Assembly (NCBI RefSeq): GCF_022829465.1
Contig: NZ_JAKSXZ010000140.1
Span: forward strand, 62,001 to 126,000
Direction of reading: 5' to 3'
Source of the DNA: Methylobacterium sp. J-067
GTDB taxonomy: Bacteria > Pseudomonadota > Alphaproteobacteria > Rhizobiales > Beijerinckiaceae
Length of the DNA stretch: 64,000 nt
A program made the position numbers and the translations under genes. Positions 1 through 7,498 of this stretch are shown in pieces (the first letter of the stretch is position 1; each line of letters starts with the position of its first letter). The notes beneath the pieces were generated by a model. That model was not told the DNA's origin. It ran no database searches and saw nothing but the letters and a program-made list of their open reading frames with translations.

Positions 1-810
1 TATGCCGACCGGGCGGGCTTCGACCTCGTGGCCCAGGGCATGAGCGGCCTCATGTCCGTGACTGGCGAAGGGCCGGGCCGCCCGCCGATGAAGTGCGGGC
101 CGCCCGTCACCGACATCACCGCCGGCATCCTCGCCGCGATGGGCGTGCTTGCAGCCTATACGCGCCGCCTCAAGACCGGCCAGGGGCAGGTGGTGGACAC
201 CTCGCTGTTCGAGGCGGGCATCACGCACACCTACTGGCAATCGGCCATCGCCATGGCGACCGGCATTGCGCCCGGCCCGATGGGCTCGGCCCACCCGCTG
301 AACGCGCCCTACGAAGCCTTCGAGACGGCCGATGGCTGGATCACCATCGGCGCCGCCAACCAGACCAACTGGCTGCGGATGCTGAAGGCCGTCGGCATGG
401 AAAACCTCGCCGAGGATCCGCGCTTCGCTCTAAACCGCGACCGCATGGCGAATCGCGAGATTCTGGCCTCGACCCTGGCCCCCGCCTTCCGCGAGCACAG
501 CTCGGGCGATTGGCTCGCCCGCCTGGAAGCCGAGGGCGTGCCGGCCGGGCCGGTGCTCGACGTGAACGCCATGCACCGCGATCCGCAGACGTTGGCGCGC
601 GAGATGGTGGTGGAGGTCGAGCATGCCCGCGTCGGGCGGATGAAGACCCTCGGCCTGCCGGTGAAGTTCTCGGAGACGCCCGGCCGCGTCCACGGGCCGG
701 CCCCGCTCCTCGGCCAGCATTCCCGTGCCATCCTGGCGGAAGCGGGCTACGATGATGCCGCGATCGACGCCCTGATCGCCCGCGGCATCGTGTGCGAAAC
801 ACTCGCCTGA
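1..810 (+). CDS. CaiB/BaiF (class III) CoA-transferase, 3' part
   Basis: The frame is open from base 1, so the true start lies upstream; 269 codons are visible. Family III CoA-transferases move CoA between carboxylic acids through an aspartyl-CoA thioester. The segment PPVTDITAG (residues ~36-44 of the visible part) matches the catalytic-Asp region of the family, followed by a helix and the GQGQVVDTSLFEA segment typical of it. The C-terminal part (PLNAPYEAF, DGWITIGAANQTNW, PAGPVLDV) also fits. An enoyl-CoA hydratase gene follows after 22 nt on the same strand, so the two probably act on one acyl-CoA route. The substrate cannot be told from sequence. Confidence 0.88.
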   Translation, partial: YADRAGFDLVAQGMSGLMSVTGEGPGRPPMKCGPPVTDITAGILAAMGVLAAYTRRLKTGQGQVVDTSLFEAGITHTYWQSAIAMATGIAPGPMGSAHPLNAPYEAFETADGWITIGAANQTNWLRMLKAVGMENLAEDPRFALNRDRMANREILASTLAPAFREHSSGDWLARLEAEGVPAGPVLDVNAMHRDPQTLAREMVVEVEHARVGRMKTLGLPVKFSETPGRVHGPAPLLGQHSRAILAEAGYDDAAIDALIARGIVCETLA

Positions 811-832
811 TCCCGGCTGCGCGGAGGCCCCG

Positions 833-1645
833 ATGAACGCTCACGCCCCGACCGACGAGTTGCTGTTCACCAAGGACGAGGCCGGCATCGCCCGCATCAT
901 CCTGAACCGGCCGCAGGCCCGCAACGCCCTCACCTTCGCGATGTATCGCGGGCTGATCGCCTGCTGCGAAAACATCGCGGCGGACCCGTCCGTGAAGGCG
1001 CTCATCATCACCGGCGCGGGCGAGAAGGCCTTCGCGGCCGGCACCGACATCGCGCAGTTCCGCAGCTTCGCGACGGCGGAGGATGCGCTGGGCTACGAGC
1101 GCTTCATGGATCAGGTGCTCGGCGGCCTGGAGCGGCTGCGCGTGCCGACCATCGCGGCCATCGCCGGGGCTTGTACGGGCGGCGGCGCGGCCATCGCGGC
1201 GGCCTGCGACCTGCGGATCGCCACCCGCGACGCGCGGTTCGGCTTCCCCATCGCCCGGACGCTGGGCAATTGCCTCAGCCAGGGCAACCTCAAGCGGTTG
1301 TCGAACCTGATCGGCCCCGCGCGGGTGAAGGACATCATCTTCACCGCGCGCCTCGTCGGCGCGGACGAAGCCCTCGCGATCGGCCTCGTCGGTGAGGTCG
1401 TGGACGATCTCCACTCGCTCAACGAGCGCGCCGAAGCCCTCGCGACCCTGCTCGCCGGCCACGCGCCCTTGACGATGCAGGCGACGAAGGAAGGGCTTCG
1501 CCGCCTCGCGGAGGAAGAGGCCGGCGCCGAGGGCGAGGCGCGGCCGGGCGATGACCTGATCCTCATGTGCTACATGAGCCAGGATTTCCGCGAGGGGATG
1601 GAAGCCTTCCTCGGCAAGCGCGCGCCGGACTGGCAGGGGCGGTAA
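833..1645 (+). CDS. enoyl-CoA hydratase/isomerase family protein
   Basis: This is a crotonase-fold protein of 270 residues, the usual length. The two oxyanion-hole segments are visible: EKAFAAGTDIAQF near residue 64 and GACTGGGAAIAAACDLRIA near residue 110. The ATG is preceded by GGAGG about 6 nt upstream, which supports this start. It probably hydrates or isomerises an acyl-CoA made by the upstream CoA-transferase. Crotonase members have many reactions, so the exact substrate is open. The 3' end converges on xoxJ with only 33 nt between the stops. Confidence 0.9.
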   Translation: MNAHAPTDELLFTKDEAGIARIILNRPQARNALTFAMYRGLIACCENIAADPSVKALIITGAGEKAFAAGTDIAQFRSFATAEDALGYERFMDQVLGGLERLRVPTIAAIAGACTGGGAAIAAACDLRIATRDARFGFPIARTLGNCLSQGNLKRLSNLIGPARVKDIIFTARLVGADEALAIGLVGEVVDDLHSLNERAEALATLLAGHAPLTMQATKEGLRRLAEEEAGAEGEARPGDDLILMCYMSQDFREGMEAFLGKRAPDWQGR

Positions 1646-1670
1646 CGCCCCCTCCCCTGCGCATCGCGGA

Positions 1671-1691
1671 GGGCGAGCTCAGCGCTCGCCC
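1671..1691 (-). terminator. hairpin at the 3' end of xoxJ
   Basis: GGGCGAGC (1671-1678) and GCTCGCCC (1684-1691) form a perfect 8-bp stem with a 5-nt loop, and the xoxJ stop codon (1679-1681) lies in that loop. No T-run follows on the minus strand, so it may be an mRNA 3'-end stabiliser or a weak terminator for the convergent genes rather than a classical intrinsic terminator. Confidence 0.35.
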
Positions 1692-2524
1692 GGCTTCAAC
1701 AGCTTGTTCTCGTCCTGGTCGAGAAGCGGCACGTCGTAGTCGCGCAGCACCTTCTCGATATCCGCGCTGCGCTTGCGCAGGGCGGTGTTGAGGGCGCGCT
1801 TCCAGTCGTTCTCACCGAGACGCACACCCATGGCGATCCGGTAGGCCATCGGCGGGCGCTCCGGCTCCTTGAGCAGGGGCGTAACCGTCATCTCGGTGCC
1901 GCTCTGCTTCGCGAGCCAGCCGGCGGCCGGGCCCCATAGCACGGCGGCGTCGATCTCCTTGGCGGCGAGATCGGCGATTACTTCGGCCGAAACGGTCTGG
2001 TATTTCCGCTTGGGATCGAGCGCGTAGGGCGGATACGCCTTCATGGCCGAGACCAGCCCCAGATCACCCATGCGGTTGACGGGCGGCGTGCCGGCGATGA
2101 CGCCGATCTTCTTGCCCTTCAGGCGCGGATCGTCGAGCGCGGTGGCGCCGTCGAACTCGCCCTTGCGGGTCACGAGGGTGTAAGTGGAGCGGTAGTAGGG
2201 GTTCGTTGTCTGGACGAGGTCGCTGCCGAAGGCTTGCCCGATCACCACATCGCACAGGCCGGTGCCGAGGGTATTACGGACGAAGCCCGGACCCTGCGTC
2301 AGCCAGTAATAGCGGACCGTGACCTTCAACTCGTCCGCGATGATCGCGGCGATTCTGTTCTCGAAGCCGTCTTCCTTACGCTCGGAGAACGGCATGTTGC
2401 CGGGATCGCCGCAGACGCGCAGAACGTCGGTCGTCACGGTGTCCGGCAGGTGCTGTGCGACGGCCCCCTGCGCCACCGTCATCGACAGGGCGCAGAGGAT
2501 CGCAAGCTGGGGGGCTCGGGCCAT
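1679..2524 (-). CDS. xoxJ: XoxJ, periplasmic binding-protein-like partner of XoxF
   Basis: The protein has 281 residues and a signal peptide (MARAPQLAILCALS..., likely cleaved near AVAQ). It belongs to the quinoprotein-dehydrogenase-associated substrate-binding family (MxaJ/XoxJ): DVLRVCGDPGNMPFS at the start of the mature protein and repeated type 2 binding-protein segments later. Its ATG shares one base with the xoxG stop (TAATG), so this start is preferred over a codon 15 nt upstream. It completes the order xoxF-xoxG-xoxJ. Its role is not settled; binding to XoxF and helping its activation or maturation is the leading idea in the literature, and no transported ligand is evident. Confidence 0.9.
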   Translation of the reverse strand: MARAPQLAILCALSMTVAQGAVAQHLPDTVTTDVLRVCGDPGNMPFSERKEDGFENRIAAIIADELKVTVRYYWLTQGPGFVRNTLGTGLCDVVIGQAFGSDLVQTTNPYYRSTYTLVTRKGEFDGATALDDPRLKGKKIGVIAGTPPVNRMGDLGLVSAMKAYPPYALDPKRKYQTVSAEVIADLAAKEIDAAVLWGPAAGWLAKQSGTEMTVTPLLKEPERPPMAYRIAMGVRLGENDWKRALNTALRKRSADIEKVLRDYDVPLLDQDENKLLKPGER

Positions 2525-3132
2525 TAGAAGCCCATGCACTCCTTCTCGGCCTTCTTGGCGGCGTCAGGCTTGTCCTCGTGGTCGCTCGGCCGGATACGGC
2601 CGATGGCACCTGCGGCACGGGCCTTCAGGTAGACGTAGAGGTCGTCCGAGTAGCACATGACGTTCTTGTTGTCGCCGAAGGCCGGCATGACCTTCTGTTC
2701 GGCGGCATTGATGTCCTGCTTGCCGCCGACCAGGATGCCGATGAACTCCTCGTAGGAGAGGTGCTTCAGCGAATCCTTGAGCGCGGGGGCGTAGGTCGAA
2801 CCCATGCCGTCCGGGCCGTGGCAGACGTGGCACTCGGCGTGATAGCGGCGGTAGCCGGAGTAGCTATACCAGTCGAGCTTCTTACCATTGTCGGTGATGT
2901 GGAAGGTCGGATGGCCTTCGGCGTCGACGTATTTGCCGTCTTCGACCTTGACCGCAGCGTCCTTCTTCAGAAGCTCCGGCTCGCTTTCAGCCGTCTTGTC
3001 GTCCTTGTTGATCGAATTGGCGAGAGCCGGATCCGGCTTGGCATCCTCAGCATGTACGGCGACCGCAGAGACGGTCGCTAGGGCGAGGGCGGCGAGTACC
3101 GGCCGCGTGATGAATGTGCTGAGGTGCAGCAA
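2524..3132 (-). CDS. xoxG: XoxG, c-type cytochrome electron acceptor of XoxF
   Basis: This is a periplasmic monohaem cytochrome c that takes electrons from the PQQ of XoxF. The haem site CHVCH is at residues 101-105 and a likely axial methionine is in KVMPAF (Met149). No ATG exists in the N-terminal region. I chose TTG at 3132 because AGGGAG sits 9 nt upstream and it gives a normal signal peptide (ITRPVLAALALATVSAVAVHA). A TTG at 3204 would add 24 polar, non-signal residues. The C-terminus is long and Lys/Asp rich. The gene lies 131 nt after xoxF, behind a hairpin, and overlaps xoxJ by one base. Confidence 0.9.
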   Translation of the reverse strand: MLHLSTFITRPVLAALALATVSAVAVHAEDAKPDPALANSINKDDKTAESEPELLKKDAAVKVEDGKYVDAEGHPTFHITDNGKKLDWYSYSGYRRYHAECHVCHGPDGMGSTYAPALKDSLKHLSYEEFIGILVGGKQDINAAEQKVMPAFGDNKNVMCYSDDLYVYLKARAAGAIGRIRPSDHEDKPDAAKKAEKECMGF

Positions 3133-3204
3133 CGTGCGCTTCTCCCTGATTGAGGTCTTTCCGTCTCCCTTCGAGCAGAGACCTCTTGAACCACTTCTAG
3201 TCAA

Positions 3205-3234
3205 AAGGATGCCGGCGCGGAAGCCCGCGCCGGC
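3205..3234 (-). terminator. hairpin between xoxF and xoxG (possible attenuator)
   Basis: A perfect 10-bp GC-only inverted repeat lies at 3211-3220 and 3225-3234 with a 4-nt loop. Reading the minus strand, it is followed by ATCCTTTTGA, a short T-run. It sits between the xoxF stop (3264) and the xoxG start. A partial terminator or 3'-end stabiliser here would make xoxF mRNA more abundant than xoxG-xoxJ mRNA, which would suit the large amounts of XoxF that methylotrophs make. Confidence 0.55.
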
Positions 3235-3263
3235 ACCAATGTTTAAGCGTTCACCGCGACCGA

Positions 3264-5069
3264 TTAGTTCGGCAGGGCGAAGACGGTCAGCTGGCCGCCG
3301 AGGTTGGTGTACTGCGACAGAGCCGCGTAGCCACCCACCGCGCCGAGACCGGCGTTCGGATCGGTCAGGCCGGCCGCAAGGCCGATGCCCGCCCAGCCGC
3401 CGACGCCCGAGAGGACGCCCACGTACTGCTTGCCCTTGTGCTGGTAGGTCATCACGTTGCCGATGATGCCCGACGGAGTCTTGAACTTCCAGAGCTCCTT
3501 ACCGGACTTGTCGTCGACAGCCTTGATGTAGCCTTCCAGAGTTCCGTAGAACACCACGTCACCGGCGGTGGCGAGAGCACCCGACCACACCGAGAACTGC
3601 TCGGGATCCGACCACTTGATCTTACCGTTCACGCCGTCCCAAGCGATGAAGTTACCCATGCCGCCGTGGGAGTTCGGAGCCGGGTACATCGAGAGGGTCG
3701 CACCGACGTAGGGCTGGCCCGGGGTGTAGGTCACCCGGAACGGCTCGTAGTCCATGCAGACGTGGTTGGTGGGCACGTAGAACAGGTTGGTCTTCGGCGA
3801 GAAGGCAGCGGGCTGCTGGTCCTTGGTGCCGAGGGCCGCCGGGCAGATGCCCTTGGAGTTCACGTCCTCACCGTTCTGCTCGGTCGAGTACTTCGCCTGA
3901 ACGAGCGGACGGCCGTAGGTCTTGGAGCTCTTGTCCATGTCGACCTTCGAAGCCCAGTTCACCACCGGGTCGAACTTCTCGGCGACCAGGAGGGCGCCGG
4001 TGTCGCGGTTCAGCGTGTAGCCGAAGCCGTTACGGTCGAAGTGGGTCAGGAGCGGCTGTTCCTTGCCGTCGATCTTCTGATCCGTGAGGATCATCTCGTT
4101 GATGCCGTCGAAGTCCCACTCGTCGTGGGGGGTCATCTGGTAGACCCACTTGGCGACACCGGTATCCGGGTTACGCGCCCAAATGGTCATGGACCACTTG
4201 TTGTCACCCGGACGCTGCTTCGGGTTCCAGGTCGAGGGGTTGCCCGAGCCATAGTACATCAGGTTCAGCTTGGGATCGTACGAGAACCAACCCCAGGTGC
4301 AGCCGCCGCCGGTCTTCCACTGATCGCCTTCCCAGGTCTTCAGCGAGGAGTCCTTGCCGATCGGCTTGCCGAGCTCGGTGGTCTTCTCCGGGTCGACCAG
4401 GATCTGGTCATCCGGGCCTTCCGAGAAGCCGCGCCACACCATCTTGCCGGTCTTCAGGTCGTAGGCGGTGACGTGGCACTGCACGCCGAACTCGCCGCCG
4501 GAGATGCCGACGATGACCTTGTCCTTCACGGGAAGGACGGTGGCGGTGTTGGTCGCGCCCTTGGACGGGTCGCCGTTCTTCACGGACCAATTCACCTTGC
4601 CGGACTTGGCGTCGAGCGAGACGACCGTTGTGTCGGCCTGGTGGAGGAGGATGGCGCCGTCGGCGTAGGCCAGACCACGGTTGACCGTGTCACAGCACAT
4701 GACCGGGATCACGGACGGATCCTGCTTCGGCTCGTACTTCCAGAGGATCTTGGCGTCGTGGTCCAGATCCAGGGCGTACACGATGTTCGGGAACGGCGTG
4801 TGCACGTACATGATGTTGCCGACGACGAGCGGAGAGCCCTCGTGGCCGCGCAGGACGCCGGTCGAGAACGTCCAGGCGACCTGGAGGTTCTTCACGTTGT
4901 CCTTTGTGATCTGGTCGAGCTTCGAGAAGCGCGTGTTCGCGTAATCGACCGTCTGCAGGACCTGCTCAGCAGGATTGGCAATGCCCTTCAGAACGCTTTC
5001 GTTGGCAAGCGCCGGCGTGGCGACGGCCGCAACGCCTGCCCCCAGGGCAAGGAGATGTACCGCTCTCAT
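3264..5069 (-). CDS. xoxF: XoxF, lanthanide-dependent PQQ methanol dehydrogenase
   Basis: XoxF is a periplasmic quinoprotein of 601 residues that oxidises methanol to formaldehyde (or on to formate). The start at 5069 has GGAGG 6 nt upstream and a signal peptide ending near ATPALA; in-frame codons further upstream give a non-signal N-terminus. Visible hallmarks are the vicinal cysteines 125-126 (VMCCDT), Glu193 (GGEFGV), Asn277 (GSGNPS), the catalytic Asp319 and, two residues on, Asp321 in EWDFDG. That extra Asp is the lanthanide ligand of XoxF; calcium enzymes (MxaF) have Ala there. Tryptophan-docking-type blades of the beta-propeller run throughout. The linked xoxG and xoxJ suggest the xoxF1 type of M. 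extorquens; that subtype is inference. Confidence 0.97.
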   Translation of the reverse strand: MRAVHLLALGAGVAAVATPALANESVLKGIANPAEQVLQTVDYANTRFSKLDQITKDNVKNLQVAWTFSTGVLRGHEGSPLVVGNIMYVHTPFPNIVYALDLDHDAKILWKYEPKQDPSVIPVMCCDTVNRGLAYADGAILLHQADTTVVSLDAKSGKVNWSVKNGDPSKGATNTATVLPVKDKVIVGISGGEFGVQCHVTAYDLKTGKMVWRGFSEGPDDQILVDPEKTTELGKPIGKDSSLKTWEGDQWKTGGGCTWGWFSYDPKLNLMYYGSGNPSTWNPKQRPGDNKWSMTIWARNPDTGVAKWVYQMTPHDEWDFDGINEMILTDQKIDGKEQPLLTHFDRNGFGYTLNRDTGALLVAEKFDPVVNWASKVDMDKSSKTYGRPLVQAKYSTEQNGEDVNSKGICPAALGTKDQQPAAFSPKTNLFYVPTNHVCMDYEPFRVTYTPGQPYVGATLSMYPAPNSHGGMGNFIAWDGVNGKIKWSDPEQFSVWSGALATAGDVVFYGTLEGYIKAVDDKSGKELWKFKTPSGIIGNVMTYQHKGKQYVGVLSGVGGWAGIGLAAGLTDPNAGLGAVGGYAALSQYTNLGGQLTVFALPN

Positions 5070-5718
5070 GGAATTCCTCCGACAAGTCATTAGTAAGTCT
5101 CCGAACATGCCGCGTGGGCAATGCCAGAAGAACTGCAACCTGACTCTTTCGCGACAGGGATAGAGCCTCGATAGCGGGCGGGTGGGTGACGGAGATCTTC
5201 ATCAGATCTCCGGCCAGAGGCTGCCCATCCCCTTAGGCGGCCCCCTCGAAACCGAAGCTGAAACGGACCTTAAGAGATTTTTGAGCGCCGTCAACACGGA
5301 GTTTGGGGCCAGTTCCCCCGCCGGGGCCACGGATGGTTTCGCAGACGTGAAAACGGCTTAGTTGCTGCCGCGCACAAAATCATATTGCACCGCGTTCAAA
5401 ACGAATTTGAAGCGGCGCCGCCCCGGCCTGCCGGAGCCGGTAGGATTTCACGGAAAGTGGAAAAGTCTCTTGTTCCGGCACGGCATAGTGGAAAGTCAGT
5501 AAAGTGCGGCCGCGATAAGGGGTATCAGCCCTACGAGTATCGCAGTGCGGGAGGGCTGAGGGAGCCGGTCGGACGCGCCTCCGCAGAAAGCCACGGTCGG
5601 ATCGTGGGGATTGCGCCTTCCTGCCGCATGATCCACCCGTCCGAGCCGGGAAAATTCGGCAAAGCGTGAGCGTCCGCGACGAGCCGACGCGCCATGCTGA
5701 CTGTTTAGAAATTGAGAA
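5070..5718 (-). promoter_or_regulatory. xoxF upstream region (650 nt, no supported gene)
   Basis: No open frame here has a convincing start, ribosome-binding site or family match. For xoxF it holds the ribosome-binding site (5076-5080), an 8-bp perfect palindrome (5191-5198/5204-5211, loop 5 nt) in the leader, and a weak promoter candidate on the minus strand: TTGACG (5289-5294), 16-nt spacer, TAAGGT (5267-5272), which would give a leader of about 190 nt. The stretch 5385-5670 has short open frames on both strands that I do not accept as genes. Xox genes are known to be controlled by lanthanides and the MxbDM/MxcQE systems; no binding motif for these could be recognised by eye. Confidence 0.4.
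5191..5211. repeat. inverted repeat in the xoxF leader
   Basis: GGAGATCT and AGATCTCC form a perfect 8-bp inverted repeat around a 5-nt spacer, about 120 nt upstream of the xoxF start codon. It could be a hairpin in the leader RNA or a dimeric-regulator operator. Confidence 0.4.
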
Positions 5719-6006
5719 TCAGAGTTCGGGGACTGGGCCGGTCGACTCAAATTCGGCGACGTCGCCGACGAGGTCGGTGATCGATATGGCGAAGCTGCAC
5801 CCGCTCTTCACGCGCAGTTGCGCATCGGGTTCCAGCCAGATCGGCCACAGGCCGGCATGGCGCCCGGTCAACGTGCCGTGCGCCACCGGGCCATCGGAAC
5901 GCGGTTCGACGACGATCCGGTAACGGACGCGGACGGACTCGCAGCCCTCCGCGATGACGACGCCGCGACCGGTATGGATGTTCAGACCGTCCTCGGGCTC
6001 GGACAT
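5719..6006 (-). CDS. hypothetical protein (95 aa)
   Basis: This small soluble protein has an alternating beta-strand pattern (VRVRYRIVVEP, AHGTLTGRHAGLWPIW, LRVKSGCSFAISI) and no signal peptide or membrane segment. I do not recognise a family. GC-rich third positions agree with coding in this frame. It lies 96 nt downstream of RNase D on the same strand and could share its transcript. It ends about 650 nt before xoxF begins, so it is probably not part of the xox operon. Confidence 0.6.
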   Translation of the reverse strand: MSEPEDGLNIHTGRGVVIAEGCESVRVRYRIVVEPRSDGPVAHGTLTGRHAGLWPIWLEPDAQLRVKSGCSFAISITDLVGDVAEFESTGPVPEL

Positions 6007-6102
6007 ACGCTAAGCAGGGCCAGGGAAAAGCGGCAATCCCATTGCCACTTAATCCCGGCGGGGCGTTCTGTCACCGGCTGCCCGTGAGGATCCTGGGATC
6101 TG

Positions 6103-7266
6103 TCAGGCGACGGGCGTGTCGAGCTCGTGGACGACGATGCGGTTGCCGCGCGCCGAGAGGGCGAGCCGCCCATGCTTCAGCGCCAGTGCCTTCTCCCCGA
6201 ACAGCGAACGCCGCCAGCCCTGCAGCACGGGCACTTCGGCCTCGTCGTCGTCCGCCAGGGCTTCGAGATCGTCCACCGTGGCGATGATCTTGGGCGCGAC
6301 GCCCTCCGCCTCGCACACCGCCTTCAGAAGCACCTTCAGCAATTCCACCAGCGCCCCGTTGCCGCCGGAGCGGCGGATGCGCTCGGGCATGGCGATGGCG
6401 GTCGGGTCGCTCGCCAAGCCGCGCTCGACGGCGGACAGGATGTCGGCGCCGGTGCGCGAGCGCTCGAAGCCGGCAGGGATCGTGCGCAGCCGCCCCAGCG
6501 CCTCGACGCTGCGCGGCGCGGCCGAAGCCACGTCGATCACCGCCTCGTCCTTCAGCACGCGCCCGCGCGGGACGTTGCGCGACTGCGCCTCCCGCTCCCG
6601 CCACGCGGCGACTTCCATCAGCACGGCGATTTCGCGGGGCTTGCGCATCCGCCCGGCGAGGCGCCGCCAAGCCTGCTGCGGATCGGCCTGATAGGTCTCC
6701 GGGGAGGTGAGAACCCCCATCTCCTCATCGAGCCACGCACCCCGGTCGGTGCGGAGCAGTTCCGCCACCAGCGCCTCGTAGATCTTCACAAGGTGCGTCA
6801 CATCCGAGAGGGCGTAGGCAAGCTGCGCCTCAGAGAGCGGCCGGCGCGACCAGTCCGTGAAGCGGGAGGACTTGTCGATCTTGGCCTTGGCCACGTCGTT
6901 GACCAGCTGCTCGTAGGAGACCGAATCGCCGTAGCCGCAGACCATCGCCGCGACCTGCGTGTCGAAGAACGGATGCGGCAAGGTCCGCCCCAGCATCCAG
7001 ACGATCTCCAGATCCTGCCGGGCGGAGTGGAACACCTTCACCACCCCTTCGTCGGACATCAGATCCACGAAGGGTTGCAAGTCGATGCCCGGCGCCAGCG
7101 GATCCACCAGGACGCCGCTGCCGTCCGGCGCGGCCATCTGGATGAGACACAACTTGGGATAGTAGGTCGTCTCCCGCATGAACTCGGTATCGACGGTCAC
7201 GAAAGGCTGCGCGGCCAGCCGCGTGCAGACGTCGCGCAGTTCGGCGGTGTCGGTGATCAGATCCAT
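6103..7266 (-). CDS. rnd: ribonuclease D
   Basis: RNase D is a 3'-5' exoribonuclease that trims tRNA precursors. The protein has 387 residues. The DEDD exonuclease motif I is VDTEFMRE near residue 25, followed by a second block (KVFHSARQDLEI) and a third (YALSDVTHLVKIYE). An HRDC domain fills the middle (REIAVLMEVAAWREREAQSRNVPRG), then a C-terminal helical part. The ATG at 7266 is chosen because MDLITDTAELRDVC is the usual N-terminus; eight residues upstream look non-coding. It is divergent from aspS, 232 nt away, as is common in alphaproteobacteria. Confidence 0.93.
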   Translation of the reverse strand: MDLITDTAELRDVCTRLAAQPFVTVDTEFMRETTYYPKLCLIQMAAPDGSGVLVDPLAPGIDLQPFVDLMSDEGVVKVFHSARQDLEIVWMLGRTLPHPFFDTQVAAMVCGYGDSVSYEQLVNDVAKAKIDKSSRFTDWSRRPLSEAQLAYALSDVTHLVKIYEALVAELLRTDRGAWLDEEMGVLTSPETYQADPQQAWRRLAGRMRKPREIAVLMEVAAWREREAQSRNVPRGRVLKDEAVIDVASAAPRSVEALGRLRTIPAGFERSRTGADILSAVERGLASDPTAIAMPERIRRSGGNGALVELLKVLLKAVCEAEGVAPKIIATVDDLEALADDDEAEVPVLQGWRRSLFGEKALALKHGRLALSARGNRIVVHELDTPVA

Positions 7267-7498
7267 GACTCGGCTATACGCAAGCCTCAACCGGTTGGGG
7301 AGGCGGCATGAGGCTCCCCGCTCTATTTCGCCGGGACTTGTAGCATTTTCCGCGCGTTACCCGGCCGCGTCGGTTAACGAAGGTGGCGCATCCCGCATGG
7401 GGCGGTGGTGGGCGGGCGTACGGTCGGCCCTCCGACGTCGCGCTTGACTTGAAGGCACTCGCGTGAATGGTGCCGGCCTCCCCAGAGAAGAAACCGCC

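Noticed and set aside
3438..5093. A 551-codon open frame on the plus strand, opposite xoxF
   Set aside because: It mirrors xoxF codons (GC-rich third positions make the antisense frame open) and has no family features.
5385..5669. 94-codon open frame in the xoxF upstream region
   Set aside because: No ribosome-binding site, unusual composition and no family match; treated as non-coding.
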